Part shown: piece after piece, positions 1-15,200 of the stretch
Layout: every line of letters begins with the position of its first letter
Position numbering within the stretch: the stretch's first letter is position 1
Source of the DNA: Scylla paramamosain
Lineage: Eukaryota > Arthropoda > Malacostraca > Decapoda > Portunidae
Length of the DNA: 64,000 bases
Direction of reading: 5' to 3'
NCBI RefSeq assembly: GCF_035594125.1
Contig: NC_087190.1
Location: forward strand, 8,297,539 to 8,361,538
Program-made: the position numbers and the translations under genes
Notes under the pieces: generated by a model
What the model was told of the DNA's origin: nothing
What the model saw: the letters and a program-made list of their open reading frames with translations, nothing else
Databases searched by the model: none

Positions 1-1960
1 ATGATTTTCAGCTATTTGGTATGTAAGAAACTTCTTTATGTATACGAATTTTTGAGCTTTTTACCTTGTGGTTATTGTCAAACTATAAAACACTTATAGA
101 CGTTTCTCGTAATGTCCTTTTCTTTGCCAATAGAAAGTGCTTTCCATTTATTTTTGCATTTTTTGTAGGTAACCAGCTCAAAAACACATCAAAATATATC
201 TTTTTGGTAATATTATTCTATTTCTTCATATTGGTTGGTTTACATCCGTTTTAGCGTTTTTCAACGTAAATAACTGAAAAAAACACGTTTTCAGTAATAT
301 TGTTGAAGTATCTGAAAAAACGTTCAAAAGACAGGTTTCTGATAAAATCGTGTAATTTCCCCATATAGGTGGATTTGCATACACTTCAGGGTTTGTACAT
401 AACTTCGTAAAAAAGCTAAAATTATTCTTTTTTTTTTTTTTACAAAATTTTCATGAATTTTGCAATAATTTTGGCATCTCGGTACATATGAAGATGAAAA
501 AGAAAAAAAAAAAATTTTTCTCTCTATAAAGAGTGTTATTTGTGGGTTTTAGCTTTTTGGAAGTTAAGTAACTTAAAAACACTCATAATACACGATTTTC
601 GTAATGTCCTTTTGTTATACAAACATAGGGTTCTTTACATGTATTTAAGCGTTTTTATAGGTTACATGATCAAAAACACTCAAAATACATGTTTTTGGTA
701 ATGCTATTATGTTTCTCCATAAAGTGTGTTTTGCATGCGTTTTAGAGATTTGGTATGTAAGGAGTTCAAAAACACTTAAAGGCAAGTTCTTCGTAAAAGT
801 TGGTTTTATTCCCATGTAATGTGGTTGTTCTGCTTTTTAGTGCTTTGTTGCATATCACGCTCAAAAACACTCAAAAGACATTTTTTGGTAATGTCATTTT
901 TTTTTTCCCACATGAAGGTAGTTTCGCATGTAATTTGGCATTTTCGTAACTAAGAATGTGAAAAACACTCAAAATACACAATTTGGTAAGGTAGTTCTGT
1001 TTATCGATTAAAAGTGTTATTCATGCATTTCATCATTTCGGTATGTAAGAAATTTCTCTATATATACGAGTTTTTGCGTTTATTGCCTTGTGGTTCTTTT
1101 AAAACTATAAAAAAAAACTCATTATACACGTTTGTCGTAATGTCCTTTTGTTTCCTAATATAGAGTACTTTACATCCATTTTCGCATTTTTTTGTTGGTT
1201 TGCATCCGCTTTAGCGTTTTTCTACGTAAAACACTGAAAAGATTCGTTTTCAGTAATTTTCTTTTGGATTCACATATTGACTGACTTCCATATTATTTAT
1301 CATTTTGGTGCGTAACATGCTGAAAAACACTGAAAAGACAGGTTTCTGTAAAAATCGTTTAACTTCCCTATATAGGTGTCTTTGCATGCACTTTAGGGTT
1401 TGGTACATAACAATCCGAAAAAAAGCTATAATTAACTTTTTTGGTAATGTTCTTTTTTCCACATAAATTCCCTGAATTTTGGTAGAATTTATGCATCTCG
1501 GTACCTATAAGGATGAATAACGGCCCCCCAAAAAAATAAAATCCTATTTTTTTTTTTTTTAGTTCATTATTTTTTTTTCTAAATAAAGAGTGTTATTTAT
1601 GGGTTTTACCTTTTAGGTACTGAAGGTACTGAAGGTACTGAACTTAAAAAAACATTCATAATACACGTTTCTCGTAATGTCGTTTCGTTTCCCAAACATA
1701 AGGTTCTTTGCATGTATTTAGGCGTTTTTATAGATAATATGATCAAAAACACTCAAAATACATGTATTTGGTAATATTATTCTGTTTTTCCATAAAATGT
1801 AATTTGCATGCGTTTTAGCGTTTTGGTATGTAAGGAGCTCAAAAAACACTTACGAGTAAAGGCAAGTTCTTGGTAAAATTTTGTTTTTTTCCCATGTAAT
1901 GTGAATGCCCTTCCTTTTAGTGCTTTATTGCGTAACACGCTCAAAAACACTCAAAGGACA

Positions 1961-2414
1961 TACAAGGCCTCGCATATAAGGAAATTAGAGACCTTACCAG
2001 AAATCTGTCTTTTGAGTGTTTTTCAGCGTTAGGCACCAAAACGATAAATAATAAGGAACTCACTCTATGTAGGAATCCAAAAGAAAATTACTGAAAACGT
2101 GTCTTCTCAGTGTTTTACGTAAAACTGATGCAAACCAACCAATATCATGAAGCAAAACGAAAAATGTATATTTTGAGTGTTTATGAGCTTGTTACCTACA
2201 AAAAAAACGCAAAAATTGATACAAAGCACTCTATATTGGGAAACAAAGGGACATTGCGAAAAAAGTGTATAATGAATATTTTATAGTTAAAAAAAAACAC
2301 AAGGCAAAAAACGCAAAAACTCGTGTATATGGAGAAGCTTCCTAGATACTAAAATGCTGAAACTCATGAATAACACTCTTAATTGAGAAACAGAACAACC
2401 TTACTTAATGCGTG
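1961..2414 (-). repeat. Inverted five-monomer block (copy I1)
   Basis: Satellite orientation flips here. The sequence reads as the reverse complement of M9-M8-M7-M6-M5. The left junction joins M4 (...AAGGACA) to inverted M9 (TACAAGGCCTCGC). The right junction joins inverted M5 (...AATGCGTG) to direct M3 (TCAAAAACACTAGAAGGC). The array then continues in the direct orientation. Confidence 0.85.
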
Positions 2415-4145
2415 TCAAAAACACTAGAAGGCAAGTTCTTCGTAAAAGTTGGTTTTATTCCCATGTAATGTGATTGCCCTGCTTTTTAGTGCTTTATTGC
2501 CTAACACGCTGAAAAACACTCAAAGTCTCTTTTCCGGTAATGTCATTTTTTTTTGGCACATAATGTTAGTTTGGCATGGAATTTGAGGTTTTGGTAACTA
2601 AGAATGTAAAAAAACACTCAAAATACATGCATTTAGTAAGGTTGTTCTGTTTCTTGATTAAGAGTGTTATTCATGAATTTCAGCATTTTGGTATCTTAGA
2701 AACTTCTCACAGACGAGTTTTTCCGTTGTTTGCCTTGTGATTCTGGTGAAACTATAAAACACTCATTATACACGTTTCTCGTTATGTCCTTTTTTTTCCT
2801 AATATACAGTGCTTTGCATCCATTTTTGCGTTTTTTTTTTATGTAACAAGCTCAAAAACACACAAAATATACTTTTCTGTTAATCTTATTCTATTTTTTC
2901 ATATTCGTTGGTTTCCATCCGTTTTAGAGTTTTTCTACGTAAATCTTTTAAAAGACACGTTTTCAGTAATTTATGTTTTCGATTTCCATATAGAGTGACT
3001 TTAATATTATCTATCGTTTTGGTGCCTAACATGCGTAAAACACTCAAAAGACAGGTTTCTTGTAAAGTCGTTAAATTTTCATAAATAGGTGGCTTTGCAT
3101 ACCTTTTATGGTTTGGTACATAACTCCGGAAAAAAGGTAAAATTAACTTTTTCGATAATGTTCTTTTTCCCACATAATTTCCCTGAATTTTGGCAGAATT
3201 TTGGCATCTTGGTACCTATGAACATCAATGACAAAAAATAAAAATGCTATTTTTTTATTTATTAATTTCTTTTTCACTATAAACACTGTTATTTGTAGGT
3301 TTTAACGTTTTGATACTTAAGCAACTTAAAAACATTCATATTACACATTTCTCATTTCGTTTCCCAAATATAGGGATCTTTGCATGTATTTAAGCGTTTT
3401 TATAGGTAACATGATAAAAAACACTCAAAAGACTTGTTTTTGGTAATGTTATTCTGCTTCTCCATAAAGGAGTGTTTTGCATGCGTTTTAGCGATTTGTT
3501 AAGTAAGGAGCTGAAAAACACTTCAAGGCAAGTTTTTGGTAAAAGTTGGTCTTATTCCGATGTAATATGATTGCCCTGCTTTTTAGTGCTTTATTGCCTA
3601 ACAAGCTCAAAAACACTCAAAAGACACTTCTGGTAATATAATTTCTTTCCCACATAAAGCTAGTTTCGCATGCTATTTGAGGTTTTGCTAAGAATGTGAA
3701 AAACACTCAAAATACACGCATTTGGTAATGTTGTTCTGTTTCTCAATTTAGATTTTTATTCTTAAGTTTCAGCATTTTGGTATCTAAGAAACTTCTTTAT
3801 ATACACAACTTTTTGCGTTTTTTACCTTATGGTTCTTCTGAACCACAAGTTCTTTTGCCCGAAAATAATAAGACACTCATTATAGACGTTTCTCGTAATA
3901 TCCTTTTCTTTCCCAATAGGGAGTGCTTTGCATTCATTTTCGCTTTTTTTCTAGGTAACAAGCTCAAAAACACTCAAAATATACCTTTTTGGTAATGTTA
4001 TTCTATTTCTTCATATTGGTTTGCATCCATTTTAGCGTTTTTCTAACTAAAACACCGAAAAAAAACACGTTTTCAGTAATTTTCTTTTCGATTCCCAAAG
4101 AATATTGCCAGAATTTTGGCATCTTAGTACCTATGAAGATGAATA

Positions 4146-4349
<204 letters not shown>

Positions 4350-5895
4350 ATTTATTTATTTATTTTTTCTCTCTAAAGAGTTTTATTTGTAGGTTTTAGC
4401 TTTTTTGGTACTTAAGGAACTTAAAATCACTTATAATGCACGTTTCTCGTAATGTCCTTTCGATTCCCAAACATACAGGTTTTTTGCATATACGAGTATT
4501 TAAGCGTTTTTTATAAATAACATGATCAAAAACACTCAAAATACATGTTTTTGGTAATGTTACTCTGTTTCTCAATAAAAGGGTGTTTATGCATGCGTTT
4601 TATTGTTTTGTTATGTAAGGAGTTAAAAAAAAAACACATAGGGAAGTTCTTCGTAGAGGTTGGTTTTCTTCCCATGTAATGTGACTGTTCTGCTTTTTAG
4701 TGTTTTGTTGCATATCACGCTCAAAAACATTCATAAGACACTTTTCTGGTAATATCTTTTTTTTTCCACATAAAGCTACTTTCGCATATAATTTGGGATT
4801 TTCGTAACTAAGAATGTGAAAAACACTCAAAATACACACATTTGGTAATGTAGTTCTGTTTTTCAATTAAAAGTGTTATTCATGCATTTCAGCATTTTGG
4901 TATGTAAGAAACTTCTCTATATACATATATTTTTGCATTGTTTGCGTTGTGGTTCGTGTGAAACTATAAAACACTCATTATACACGTTTCTCGTAATGTT
5001 GTTCTGTTTCCCAATATAGAGTGTTTTCCATCCGTTATCGCATTTTTTCTAGGTAACAAGCTGAAAAACACTCAAAATATATCTTTTTGTTAATGTTATT
5101 CTATTTCTTCATATTGGTTGGTTTGCATCTGTTTTAGCGTTTTTCTTCGTAAATCACTGAAAAGACATGTTTTTAATAATATTGTTGAAATTGCTGAAAA
5201 ACACCCAAAAGACAGATTTCTGGTAAAGTCGTGTAGTTTCCCCATATAGGTGCCATTGTATGCACTTCTGGGTTTGGTACATAATTTCAGAAAAAAGCTA
5301 AAAAATGTCCTTTCGTTTCACAGACATAGGGTTCTTTGCATGTATTTAAGCGTTTTTAAAGGTAATATGATCAAAAACACTCAAAATACATGTTTTTGGT
5401 AATGTTATTCTGTTTCTCCATAAAGGGTGTTTTGCATGCGTTTTAGCGTTTTGGTATGTAAGGAGTTAAAAACACTTAAAGGCAAGTTCTTCGTAAAAGT
5501 TAGTTTGATTCCTATATAATGTGATTATTCTGCTTTTTAGTGCTTTCTTGCATATCACGCTCAAAAACTCTCTAAAGGCACTTTTCTGATAATGTCATTT
5601 TTTTTTTCCCACAAAAAGCTAGTTTCGCATGTAATTTGGGATTTTCGTAACTAAGAATGTGAAAACACTCAAAATACACACATTTGTTAAGGTAGTTCTG
5701 TTTCTCAATTAAAAGTGTTATTCATGAGTGTTAGCATTTTGGTATGTAAGAAACTTCTCTATATACACGAGTTTTTGCGTTTTTTGTCTTGTGGTTCTTG
5801 TGAAACTATAAAACAATCATTATACACGTTTCTCTAAATGTCCTTTTGCTTCCCAATAAAGAGTGCTTTTACATCCATTTTCGCGTTTTTTGTAG

Positions 5896-6021
5896 GTATA
5901 CACTTTTTGGTAATGTTATTCTATTTCTTCATATTCGTTGCTTTGCATCCGTTTTAGCGTATACACTTTTTGGTAATGTTATTCTATTTCTTCATATTCG
6001 TTGCTTTGCATCCGTTTTAGC
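5896..6021 (+). repeat. Perfect 63-bp tandem duplication within M7
   Basis: Bases 5896-5958 and 5959-6021 appear identical, each starting GTATACACTTTTTGG and ending CCGTTTTAGC. The unit is shorter than a satellite monomer, so this is a recent local duplication and not the normal tandem period. Confidence 0.93.
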
Positions 6022-9000
6022 GTTTTTTCTACGTGAAACACTGAAAAGACACGTTTTCAGTAATTTTCTTTTGGATTTACATATTGACTGAATTCCATAT
6101 TATTTATCGGTTTGGTGCCTAACATGCTGAAAAACACTGAAAAGACAGGTTTCTGGTAAAGTCGTTTAATTTCCTCATATAGGTGGCTTTGCATGCACTT
6201 TAGGGTTTGGTAAATAACAATCCGAAAATAAAAGCTATAATTAACTTTTTTGATAATGTTCTTTTTTTCCACATAAATTCCCTGAATTTTGGCAGAATTT
6301 TGGCATCTCGGTACTTATGAAAATCTATACAAAAAAAATGCAATTTTTTTTTATTTTTTTTATTTTTTTTCTCTATAAAGAGTCTTATTTGTAGGTTTTA
6401 ACGTTTTGGTACTTAAGGAACTTAAAAACAGTCATAATAAACTTTTTTCGAGATGTCCTTTCGTTTTCCTAAGATACGGTTCTTTGCATGTATTTAAGCG
6501 TTTTTAGAGGTAAAATAATCAAAAACACTTAAAATATGTTTTTTGTAATGTTTTTCTGCTTCTCCATAAAGGAGTGTTTTGCATGCGTTTTAGCGCTTTT
6601 GTATGTAAGGAGCTTAAAAACACATAATGGCAAGTTCTTGGTCAATGTTGGTTTTATTCCCATGTAATGTGATTGCCCTGATTTTTAGTGCTTTATTGCC
6701 TAACACGCTTAAAAACACTCAAAAGACACTTATGGTAATGTCATTTTTTTCCCACATAAAGCTAGTTTCGCATGCTATTTGGGATTTTGCTAAGAATGTG
6801 AAAAACACTGAAAATACACGCTTTGGTAAGGTTGTTCTGTTTCTCAATTAAGATTGTAATTCATGAGTTTCAGCATTTTGGTATCTAAGAAACTTCTTTA
6901 TATACACGAGTTTTTGCGTTTTTTGCCTTGTGGTTCTTGTGAAACACAAGTTCTTTTGCTGAAAAATAATAAGACACTCATTATACACGTTTCTCGTAAT
7001 GTCCTTTTGGTTCCCAATAGGGAGTTGTTTGCCTCCATTTTCACCTTTTTTTGTAGGTAACAAGCTCAAAAACACTCAAAATATACCTTTTTGGTAATGT
7101 TATTCTATTTTTTTTTCATATTGGTTGGTTTGCATCTGATTTAGCGTTTTTCTACGTAAAACACCGAAAAGACACGTTTTCAGTAATTTTGTTTTAGATT
7201 CCCATATAGAGTGACTTCCATGTTATTTATGGTTTTGGTGCCTAACATGCTGAAAAACATTCATAATACAGTTTTCTGGCAAAGACGTTTGATTTCCCCA
7301 TATAGGTGGTTTTGCATGCATTTTAGGGTTTGCTACATAACAGTCGAAGAAAAAAAAGCTAAAATTAACTTTTTTGATAACGTTCTTATTTCACAAAATT
7401 TCATGAATTTTGCCCGAATTTTGGCATTTCCGTACCTGTGAAGATGAATAAGAAAGAAAAAAAATATCGTATTTTTTTATTTATTTATTTATTTTTTCTC
7501 AATAAAGAGATATTTGTGGCTTTTAGCTTTTTGGTTCTTAATGAATTTAAAAACACTCATAATACACGTTTCTCGTAATGTCCTTTCGTTTCCCACAAGT
7601 AGGGTTCTTAGCATGTATTTAAGCGTTTTATTGGTAAAATGATCAAAAGCACTGAAAATACATGTTTTTGGTAATGTTATTCTGTTTCTCCATAAAGTGT
7701 GTTTTGCATGCGTTTTAGTGTTTTGGTATATAAGGTCCTCAAAAACACTTAAAGGCAAGTTCTTGGTAAACATTGGTTTTATTCCCATGTAATGTGATTG
7801 CCCTTCTTTTTAGAGCTTTACTGCCTATCACGCTCAAAAACACTCAATAGACACTTTTCTGAAAATGTCATTTTTTTTACCACATAAAGCTGGTTTCGCA
7901 ATCAATTTGGGTTTTGGGTAACTAAGAATGTGAAAAGCAATCAAAATATACGCATTTAGTAAGGTTGTTCTGTTTCTCAATTAAGAGTGTTATTCATGAG
8001 TTTCAGCATTTTGGTATCTAATAAACTTCTCCATAAACACGAGTTTTTGCGCTTTTTGCCTTGTGCTTATTTTGAACTATAAAACATTAATTATACACTT
8101 TTCTCGGAATATCCCTTTCTTTCTCAATATAGACTGCTTTGTATCAATTTTCGCGTTTTTTTTTTGTAGATAACAAGCTCAAAAACCCTCAAAATATACA
8201 TTTTTGGTAATATTTTTCTATTTCTTAATATTGGTTGGTTTGCTTCTGTTTTAGCGTTTTTCTACATAAAATACTGAGAAGACACGTTTTATGTAATTTT
8301 GTTTTGGATTCTCATATTGAGTGAGTTCATTATTATTTATCGTTTTGGTGCCTAACATGCTGAAAAACACTCAAAAGACAGATTTCTGTTAAAGTCATTC
8401 AATTTCCTCATATAGGAGGCTTTGCATGCTCTTTAGGGTTTGGTACATAACAGTCCGAAAAAAAAGCTAAAATCAACTTTTTTGATAATATTCTTTTATC
8501 ATATAATTGCCCTGAATTTTCCCAGAATTTTGTCATTTCGGTACATAAGAAGATGAATGACAAAAAAAAATTTTTTTTTTTATTTATTTATTTCATTTTT
8601 TTTTTTTTTAATAAAGAGTGTTATTTGTGGGTTTTAGCTTTTTGGAACTTAAGGAGCTTAAAAACACTCATAATACACGTTTCTCGTAATGTCCTTTCGT
8701 TTCCCAAACATAAGGTTCTTTTTATGTATTTAAGCGTTTTTACAGATAACATGATCAAAAACACTCAAAATACATGTTTTTTGGTAATGTTATTCTGTTT
8801 CTCCATAAAGTGTGTTTTGCAGGCGTTTTAGCGTTTTGGTATATAAGGAGCTCAAAAACACTTAAAGGCAAGTTCTGGGTAAAAATTGGTTTTACTCGAA
8901 TTTAATGTGATTTCCCTGCTTTTTAGAGCTTTATCAAAAACACTCAAAAGACACTTTTCATGTAAAGTCATTTTTTCCCACATAAATCTGGTTTCGCATG

Positions 9001-11046
9001 CAATTTGGGGGTTTTGGTAACTAAAAATGTGAAAAGCTCTCAAAATACACGCATTTAGTAAGGTTGTTCTGTTTCTGAATTAAGAGTGTTATTCATGAGT
9101 TTCAGTATTTTGGTATCTAAGAAACTTATCCATATATACAAGGTTTTGGTAATGTTGTTCTGTTTCTCCATAAAGTGTGTTTTGCACACTATTTCTATTT
9201 CTTGATATTAGTTGGTTTGCATCCGTTTTAACGTTTTTCTACTTAAAACACTGAGAAGACACGTTTTCAGTAACTTTGTTTTGAATTCCCATATAGAGTA
9301 AGTTCCTTATTATTTATCTTTTTGGTGCCTAACATGCTAAAAAAAAAAAAAAAACACACAAAACACAGATTTCTGGTTAGGTCGTTTAAATTCCTCATAT
9401 TGGAGGCTTTGCATGCACTTTAGGGTTTCGTACATAAAAGTCCGAAAAAAAACCTGAATTTAACTTTTTTTATTATATTCTTTTATCACATAATTGCCGT
9501 GGATTTTCTTAGAATTTTGGCATCTCGGTACCTATGAAGATGAATAACAAAAAAAAAAAACAAAAAAAGAAATCTTATTTATTTTATTTTTTTATTTTTC
9601 ATTTTCTAAATAAAGAGTGTTATTTGTGGGTTTTACCTTTTTGGTACTTAAGGAACTAATAAAATACACGTTTCTCGTAAAGTCCTTTTATTTCCCAAAC
9701 ATAATGTTCTTTGCATGTACTTAAGCGTTTTCATAGATAACATGATCAAAAACACTCAAAATATATGTTATTCTGTTTCTCCATAAAGTTTGTATTACAT
9801 GCGTGTTAGCTGTTTGGTATATAAGGGGTTAAGAAACCCCTTCATAAAAATTCTTCATAAAAGTTTTTTTTTTTTCTCATGTAATGTGATTGTTCTGCTT
9901 TTTAGTGCTTTGTTGCATATCACGCTCAAAAACACTCAAAAAACACTTTTCTGGTAATGTCATTTTTTTTCCACATGAAGCTAGTTTCGCATGTAATTTG
10001 GGCATTTTCGTAACAAAGAATGTGAAAAACACTCAAAATACACAATTTAGTAAGGTAGTTCTGTTTTTCGATTAAAAGTGTTATTCATGCATTTCATGAA
10101 TTTTGAATGAATGAATTTTGAAAAAATGAATTTTTGCGTTTATTGCCTTGTGGTTCTTTTAAAACTATAAAACACTCATTATACACCTTTCTCGTAATAT
10201 CCTTTTGTTTCCTAATATAGAGTGCTTTACATCCATTTTTGCATTTTTTGTAGGTAAACTCAAAAACACTCAAAATATATCTTTTTGGTAATGTTATTCT
10301 ATCTCTTCATATAGGTTGGTTTGTATCCGCTTTAGCGTTTTTCTACGTAAAACACTGAAAATAAACGTTTTCAGTAATTTTGTTTTGGATTCACATATTG
10401 ACTGATTTTCATATTATTCATCGTATTGGTGCGTAACATTCTGAAAAAAAAACACTGAAAAGACAGGTTTCTGGTAAAGTCGTTTAACTTCCCTATATAG
10501 GTGCCTTTGCATGCACTTTAGGTTTTGGTACATAACAATCAGAAAAAAAAGCTATAATTAACTTTCATGATAATGTTCTTTTTTCCACATAAATTCCAGA
10601 ATTTTGGCAGAATTTTGGCAATTCGGTACCTATGAAGATGAAAAAAAAAATTATATTTTTTAAATTTTTTTAATTATTAATTTTTTGTATTAAATGTGTT
10701 ATTAGTGGGTTTTATCCTTTTGGTACCAAAGGAATTTAAAAAAAACACTCATAATACACGTTTCTCGTAATGTCCTTTTGTTTCCCAAACATAAGATTCT
10801 TTGCATGTATTTAAGCGTTTTTATAGATAACATGATCAAAAACACTCAAAATACATGTATTTGGTAATGTTATTCTGTTTCTCCATAAAATGTATTTTGC
10901 ATGCGTTTTAGCGTTTTGGTATGTAAGAACCTCAAAAACTCTTAAAGGCAAGTTCTTGGTAAAATTTGGTTTTATTCCCATGTAATGTGATTTCCCTGGC
11001 TTTTAGTGCTGTATTGCGTAACATGCTCAAAAACACTGAAAAGACA

Positions 11047-11290
11047 TGCAAAGCCTCCCATATCAGGAAATTAAAGACCTTACCAAAAATCTGTCCTTTG
11101 AGTGTTTTTCAGCATGTTAGGCCCCAAAACGATAAATAATAAGGAACTCACTCTATGTGGGAATCCAAAACAAAATGACTGAAAACGTGTCTTCTCAGTG
11201 TTTTACGTAGAAAAACGCTAAAACTGATACAAACCAACCAATATGAAGAAACAGAAAAACATTACCAAATATATATATTTTCAGTGTTTT
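11047..11290 (-). repeat. Inverted block, truncated (copy I2)
   Basis: Same left junction as the 1961 and 23365 blocks (M4 ...AAGACA joined to inverted M9 TGCAAAGCCTCC). The inversion stops inside M7 and joins direct-strand M1 (TGGTTCTTAAGGAAC) near 11290. About half of the block is missing, with a short AT run at the new junction. Confidence 0.8.
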
Positions 11291-12281
11291 TGGTTCTTAA
11301 GGAACTTAAAAAAAATCATAATACACGTTTCTCTTAATATCCTTTCGTTTCCCAAATATAAGGTTCTTTGCATGTATTTAAGCGTTTTTATGAATAACAT
11401 GATCAAAAACACTCGAAATACATGTTTTTTGTAGTGTTACTCTGTTTCTACATAAAGGGTGTTTTGCATGCGTTTTAGCGTTTTGGTATGTATGGAGTTA
11501 AAAAAAAATTAAAGACAAGTTCTTCGTAAAAGTTGGTTTTATTCCCATGTAATGTGATTTTTCTGCTTTTTAGTGCTTTATTGCATATCACGCATTCAAA
11601 AGGCACTTTTCTGGTAATATTTTTTTTTTTTCCACATAAAGCTAGTTTCGCATGTAATTTTGGATTTTCGTAACTAAGAATGTGAAAAACACTCAAAATA
11701 CACACATTTGGTAAGGTAGTTCTGTTTTTCAATTAAAAGTGTTATTCTTACATTTCAGCATTTTGGTATGTAAGAAACTTCTCTATATACGTGAATTTTT
11801 GCGTTTTTTGCCTTGTGGTTTGTGTGAAACTATAAAACACTCAATATACACGTTTTTCGTAATGTTCTTTTGTTTCCCAATATAGAGTGCTTTCCATTCA
11901 TTTTCGTATTTTTTGTAGGTAGCAAGCTGAAAAGTATATCTTTTTGGTAATGTTATTCTATTTCTTATTATTGGTTGGTTTACATCCGTTTTAGCGTTTT
12001 TCTTCGTAAATCAATGAAAAGACACGTTTTCAGTAATATTTGAAATTGTAATTGTTGTAATAATTGTAATTGTTGAAATTGCTGAAAACACTCAAAAGAC
12101 AGATTTCTTGTAAATTCGAGTAATTTCCCCATATAGGTGGCTTTGCATGCACTTCAGGGTTTGGTATATAATTCCGGAAAAAAGCAAAATTATTTTTTTT
12201 CAATATGTTTTTTTACATAGTTTCCCTGAATTTTGCCTGAATTTTGGCATCCTTATACTTATGTAGATGAATAACAAAAAA

Positions 12282-12299
12282 ATATATATATATATATAT
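12282..12299. repeat. Short (AT)n tract in M10
   Basis: A run of about nine TA dinucleotides follows GATGAATAACAAAAAAA, in the same M10 position as the long expansion at 4154. It looks like an early stage of the same process. Confidence 0.85.
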
Positions 12300-15200
12300 T
12301 TATTTTTAGTTATTTTTTTTTTCTATTTGTGGGTTTTAGTTTTTTGGTACTTGAACTTAAAAACAATCATAATACACGATTTTCGTAATGTCCTTTCGTT
12401 TCACAGACATAGGGTTCTTTGCATGTATTTAAGCGTTTTTATAGGTAATATGATCAAAAACACTCAAAATACATGTTTTTGGTAATGTTATTCTGTTTCT
12501 CCATAAAGGGTGTTTTGCATGCGTTTTAGCGTTTTGGTATGTAAGGAGTAAAAAACACTTAAAGGCAAGTTCTTCGTAAAAGTTGGTTTTATTCCTATAT
12601 AATGTGATTATTCTGCTTTTAAGTGCTTTGCTGCATATCACTCTCTAAAAGACTCAAAAGACACTTTTCTGATAGTCATTTTTTTCCCACACAAAGCTAG
12701 TTTCGCATGTAATTTGGGATTTTCGTAACTAAAAATGTGAAAAACACTCAAAATACACACATTTGGTAAGGTAGTTTTGTTTCTCAATTAAAATTGTTAT
12801 TCATGAGTTTTAGCATTTTTGTATATAAGAAAGTTATCTATATACACGAGTTTTTGCGTTTTTTGTCTTGTGGTTCTTGTGAAACTATAAAACAATCATT
12901 ATACACGTTTCTCTAAATGTCCTTTTTTCTTCCAAATATAGAGTGGTTTTACATCCATTTTCACGTTTTTTGTAGGTAAAAAGCTCAAAAATACTTTTTG
13001 GTAATGTTATTCTATTTATTTACATTCGTTGCTTTGCATCCGTTTTAGCGTTTTTTTCTACGTAAAACACTGAAAAGACACGTTTTCAGTAATTATGTTT
13101 TGGAATCACATATTGACTGACTTCCGTATTATTTATCGGTTTGGTGCCTAACATGCTGAAAAAACACTGAAAAGACAGGTTTCTGGTAAAGTCGTTTAAT
13201 ATCTTCATATAGGTGTTTTTGCAAGCACTTTAGGGTTTGGTAAATAACAATCCATAAAACAACTATAATTAACTTTTTTGATAATGTTCTTTTTTCCACA
13301 TAAATTCCCTGAATTTTGGCAGAATTTTTTTTTTTTCTCTTTAAAGAGTGTTATTTGTGGGTTTTAACATTTTGGTACTTAAGGAACTTAAAAACAGTCA
13401 TAATACACGTTTCTCGTAATGTCCTTTCGTTTCCCAAAGATAGGGTTCTTTGCATGTATTTAAGCGTTTTTATAGTTAACATGATCAAAAACACTTGTTT
13501 TTTGTAATGTTTTTCTGCTTCTCCATAAAGGAGTGTTTTGCATGCGTTTTATCGTTTTGGTATGTAAGGAGCTCAAAAACACATAATGGCAAGTTTTTGG
13601 TCAAAGTTGGTTTTATTCCCATATAATGTGATTGCCCTTCTTTCTAGTGCTTTATTGCCTAACACCCTCAAAAACACTCAAAAGACACTTCTGGTAATGT
13701 CATTTTTTTCCCACATAAAGCTAGTTTCGCATGCTATTTGGGATTTTGCTAACTAAGAATGTGAAAAATACTGAAAATACTCGCTTTTGGTAAGATTGTT
13801 CTGTTTCTCAATTAAGATTGTTATTCATGAGTTTCAGCATTTTGGTATCTAAGAAACTTCTTTATATACACGAGTTTTTTGCGCTTTTTGCCTTGTGGTT
13901 CTTGTGAAATACAAGTTCTTTTGCTCGAAAATGATAAGACACTCATTATACACGTTTCTCGTAATGTCCTTTTGTTTCCCAATAGGGAGTGCTTTGCATC
14001 CAATTTCACCTTTTTTGTAGGTAACAAGCTCAAAAACACTCAAAATATAGCATTTTTGTAATGTTATTGTATTTTTTTTTTCATATTGGTTGGTTTGCAT
14101 CCGTTTTACGTTTTTCTACGTAAAACACCGAAAAGAAACGTTTTCAGTAATTTTGTTTTGGATTCCCATATAGAGTGACTTCCATGTTATTTATCATTTT
14201 GGTGCCTAACATGCTGAAAAACACTCATAAGACAGTTTTCTGGCAAAGACGTTTGATTTCCCCATATAGGTGGTTTTGCATGCACTTTAGGGTTTGCTAC
14301 ATAACAGTTGAGAAAAAAAAAAAAGCTAAAATTAACTTTTTTGATAATGTTCTTATTTCACAAAATTTCATGAATTTTGCAGGAATTTTGGCATTTCGGT
14401 ACCTGTGAAGATGAATAAGTTTCAGCATTTTGGTATCTAGTAAACTAGCTAGTTTTGCATGTAATTTGGGATTTCCGTAACTAAGAATGTGAAAAACACT
14501 AAGAATACACACATTTTGTAAGATAATTCTGTTTCTACATTAAAAGTGTTATTCATGAGTTTCATCATTTTGGTATCTAAGAAACTTCTCTAGGTACACG
14601 AGTTTTTGCGTTTTCTGACTTTTGGTTCTTGTTTAACTATAAAACACTCATTATACACGTTTCTCAGAATGTCCTTTTGTTTTGCAATACTTTGCATCCA
14701 TTTTTGCATTTATTTTAGGTAACAAGCTCAAAAACATTCAAAATATACATTTTTGGTAATGTTATTCTATTTCTTCATATTGGTTGGTTTGCATCCTTTT
14801 TAGCGTTTTTCTACGTAAAACACTGATAAGACACGTTTTCAGTAATTTTGTTTTGGATTCTTATATTGAGTGACTTCCATGTTATTATCGTACTGAAAAA
14901 CACTCAAAAGTAAGGTTTCTCGTAAAGTCGTTTAATTTTCTCATGTAGGTTGCTTTGCATTCACTTAAGAGTTTGGTACATAACATTCCGAAAAAAAAAG
15001 CTAAAATTAACTTTTTTGATAATATTTTTTATCACATAATTGCATAGAATTTTCCCAGAATTTTGGCATCTCGGTACCTATGAAGATGAATAAGAAAAAA
15101 AAAAAAAATTGCCGTTTTTTTTTATATATATGTATTTTTTTTCTTTATAAAGAGTGTTATTTGTGGGTTTTAGTATTTTGGTTCTTAAAGAACTTAAAAA

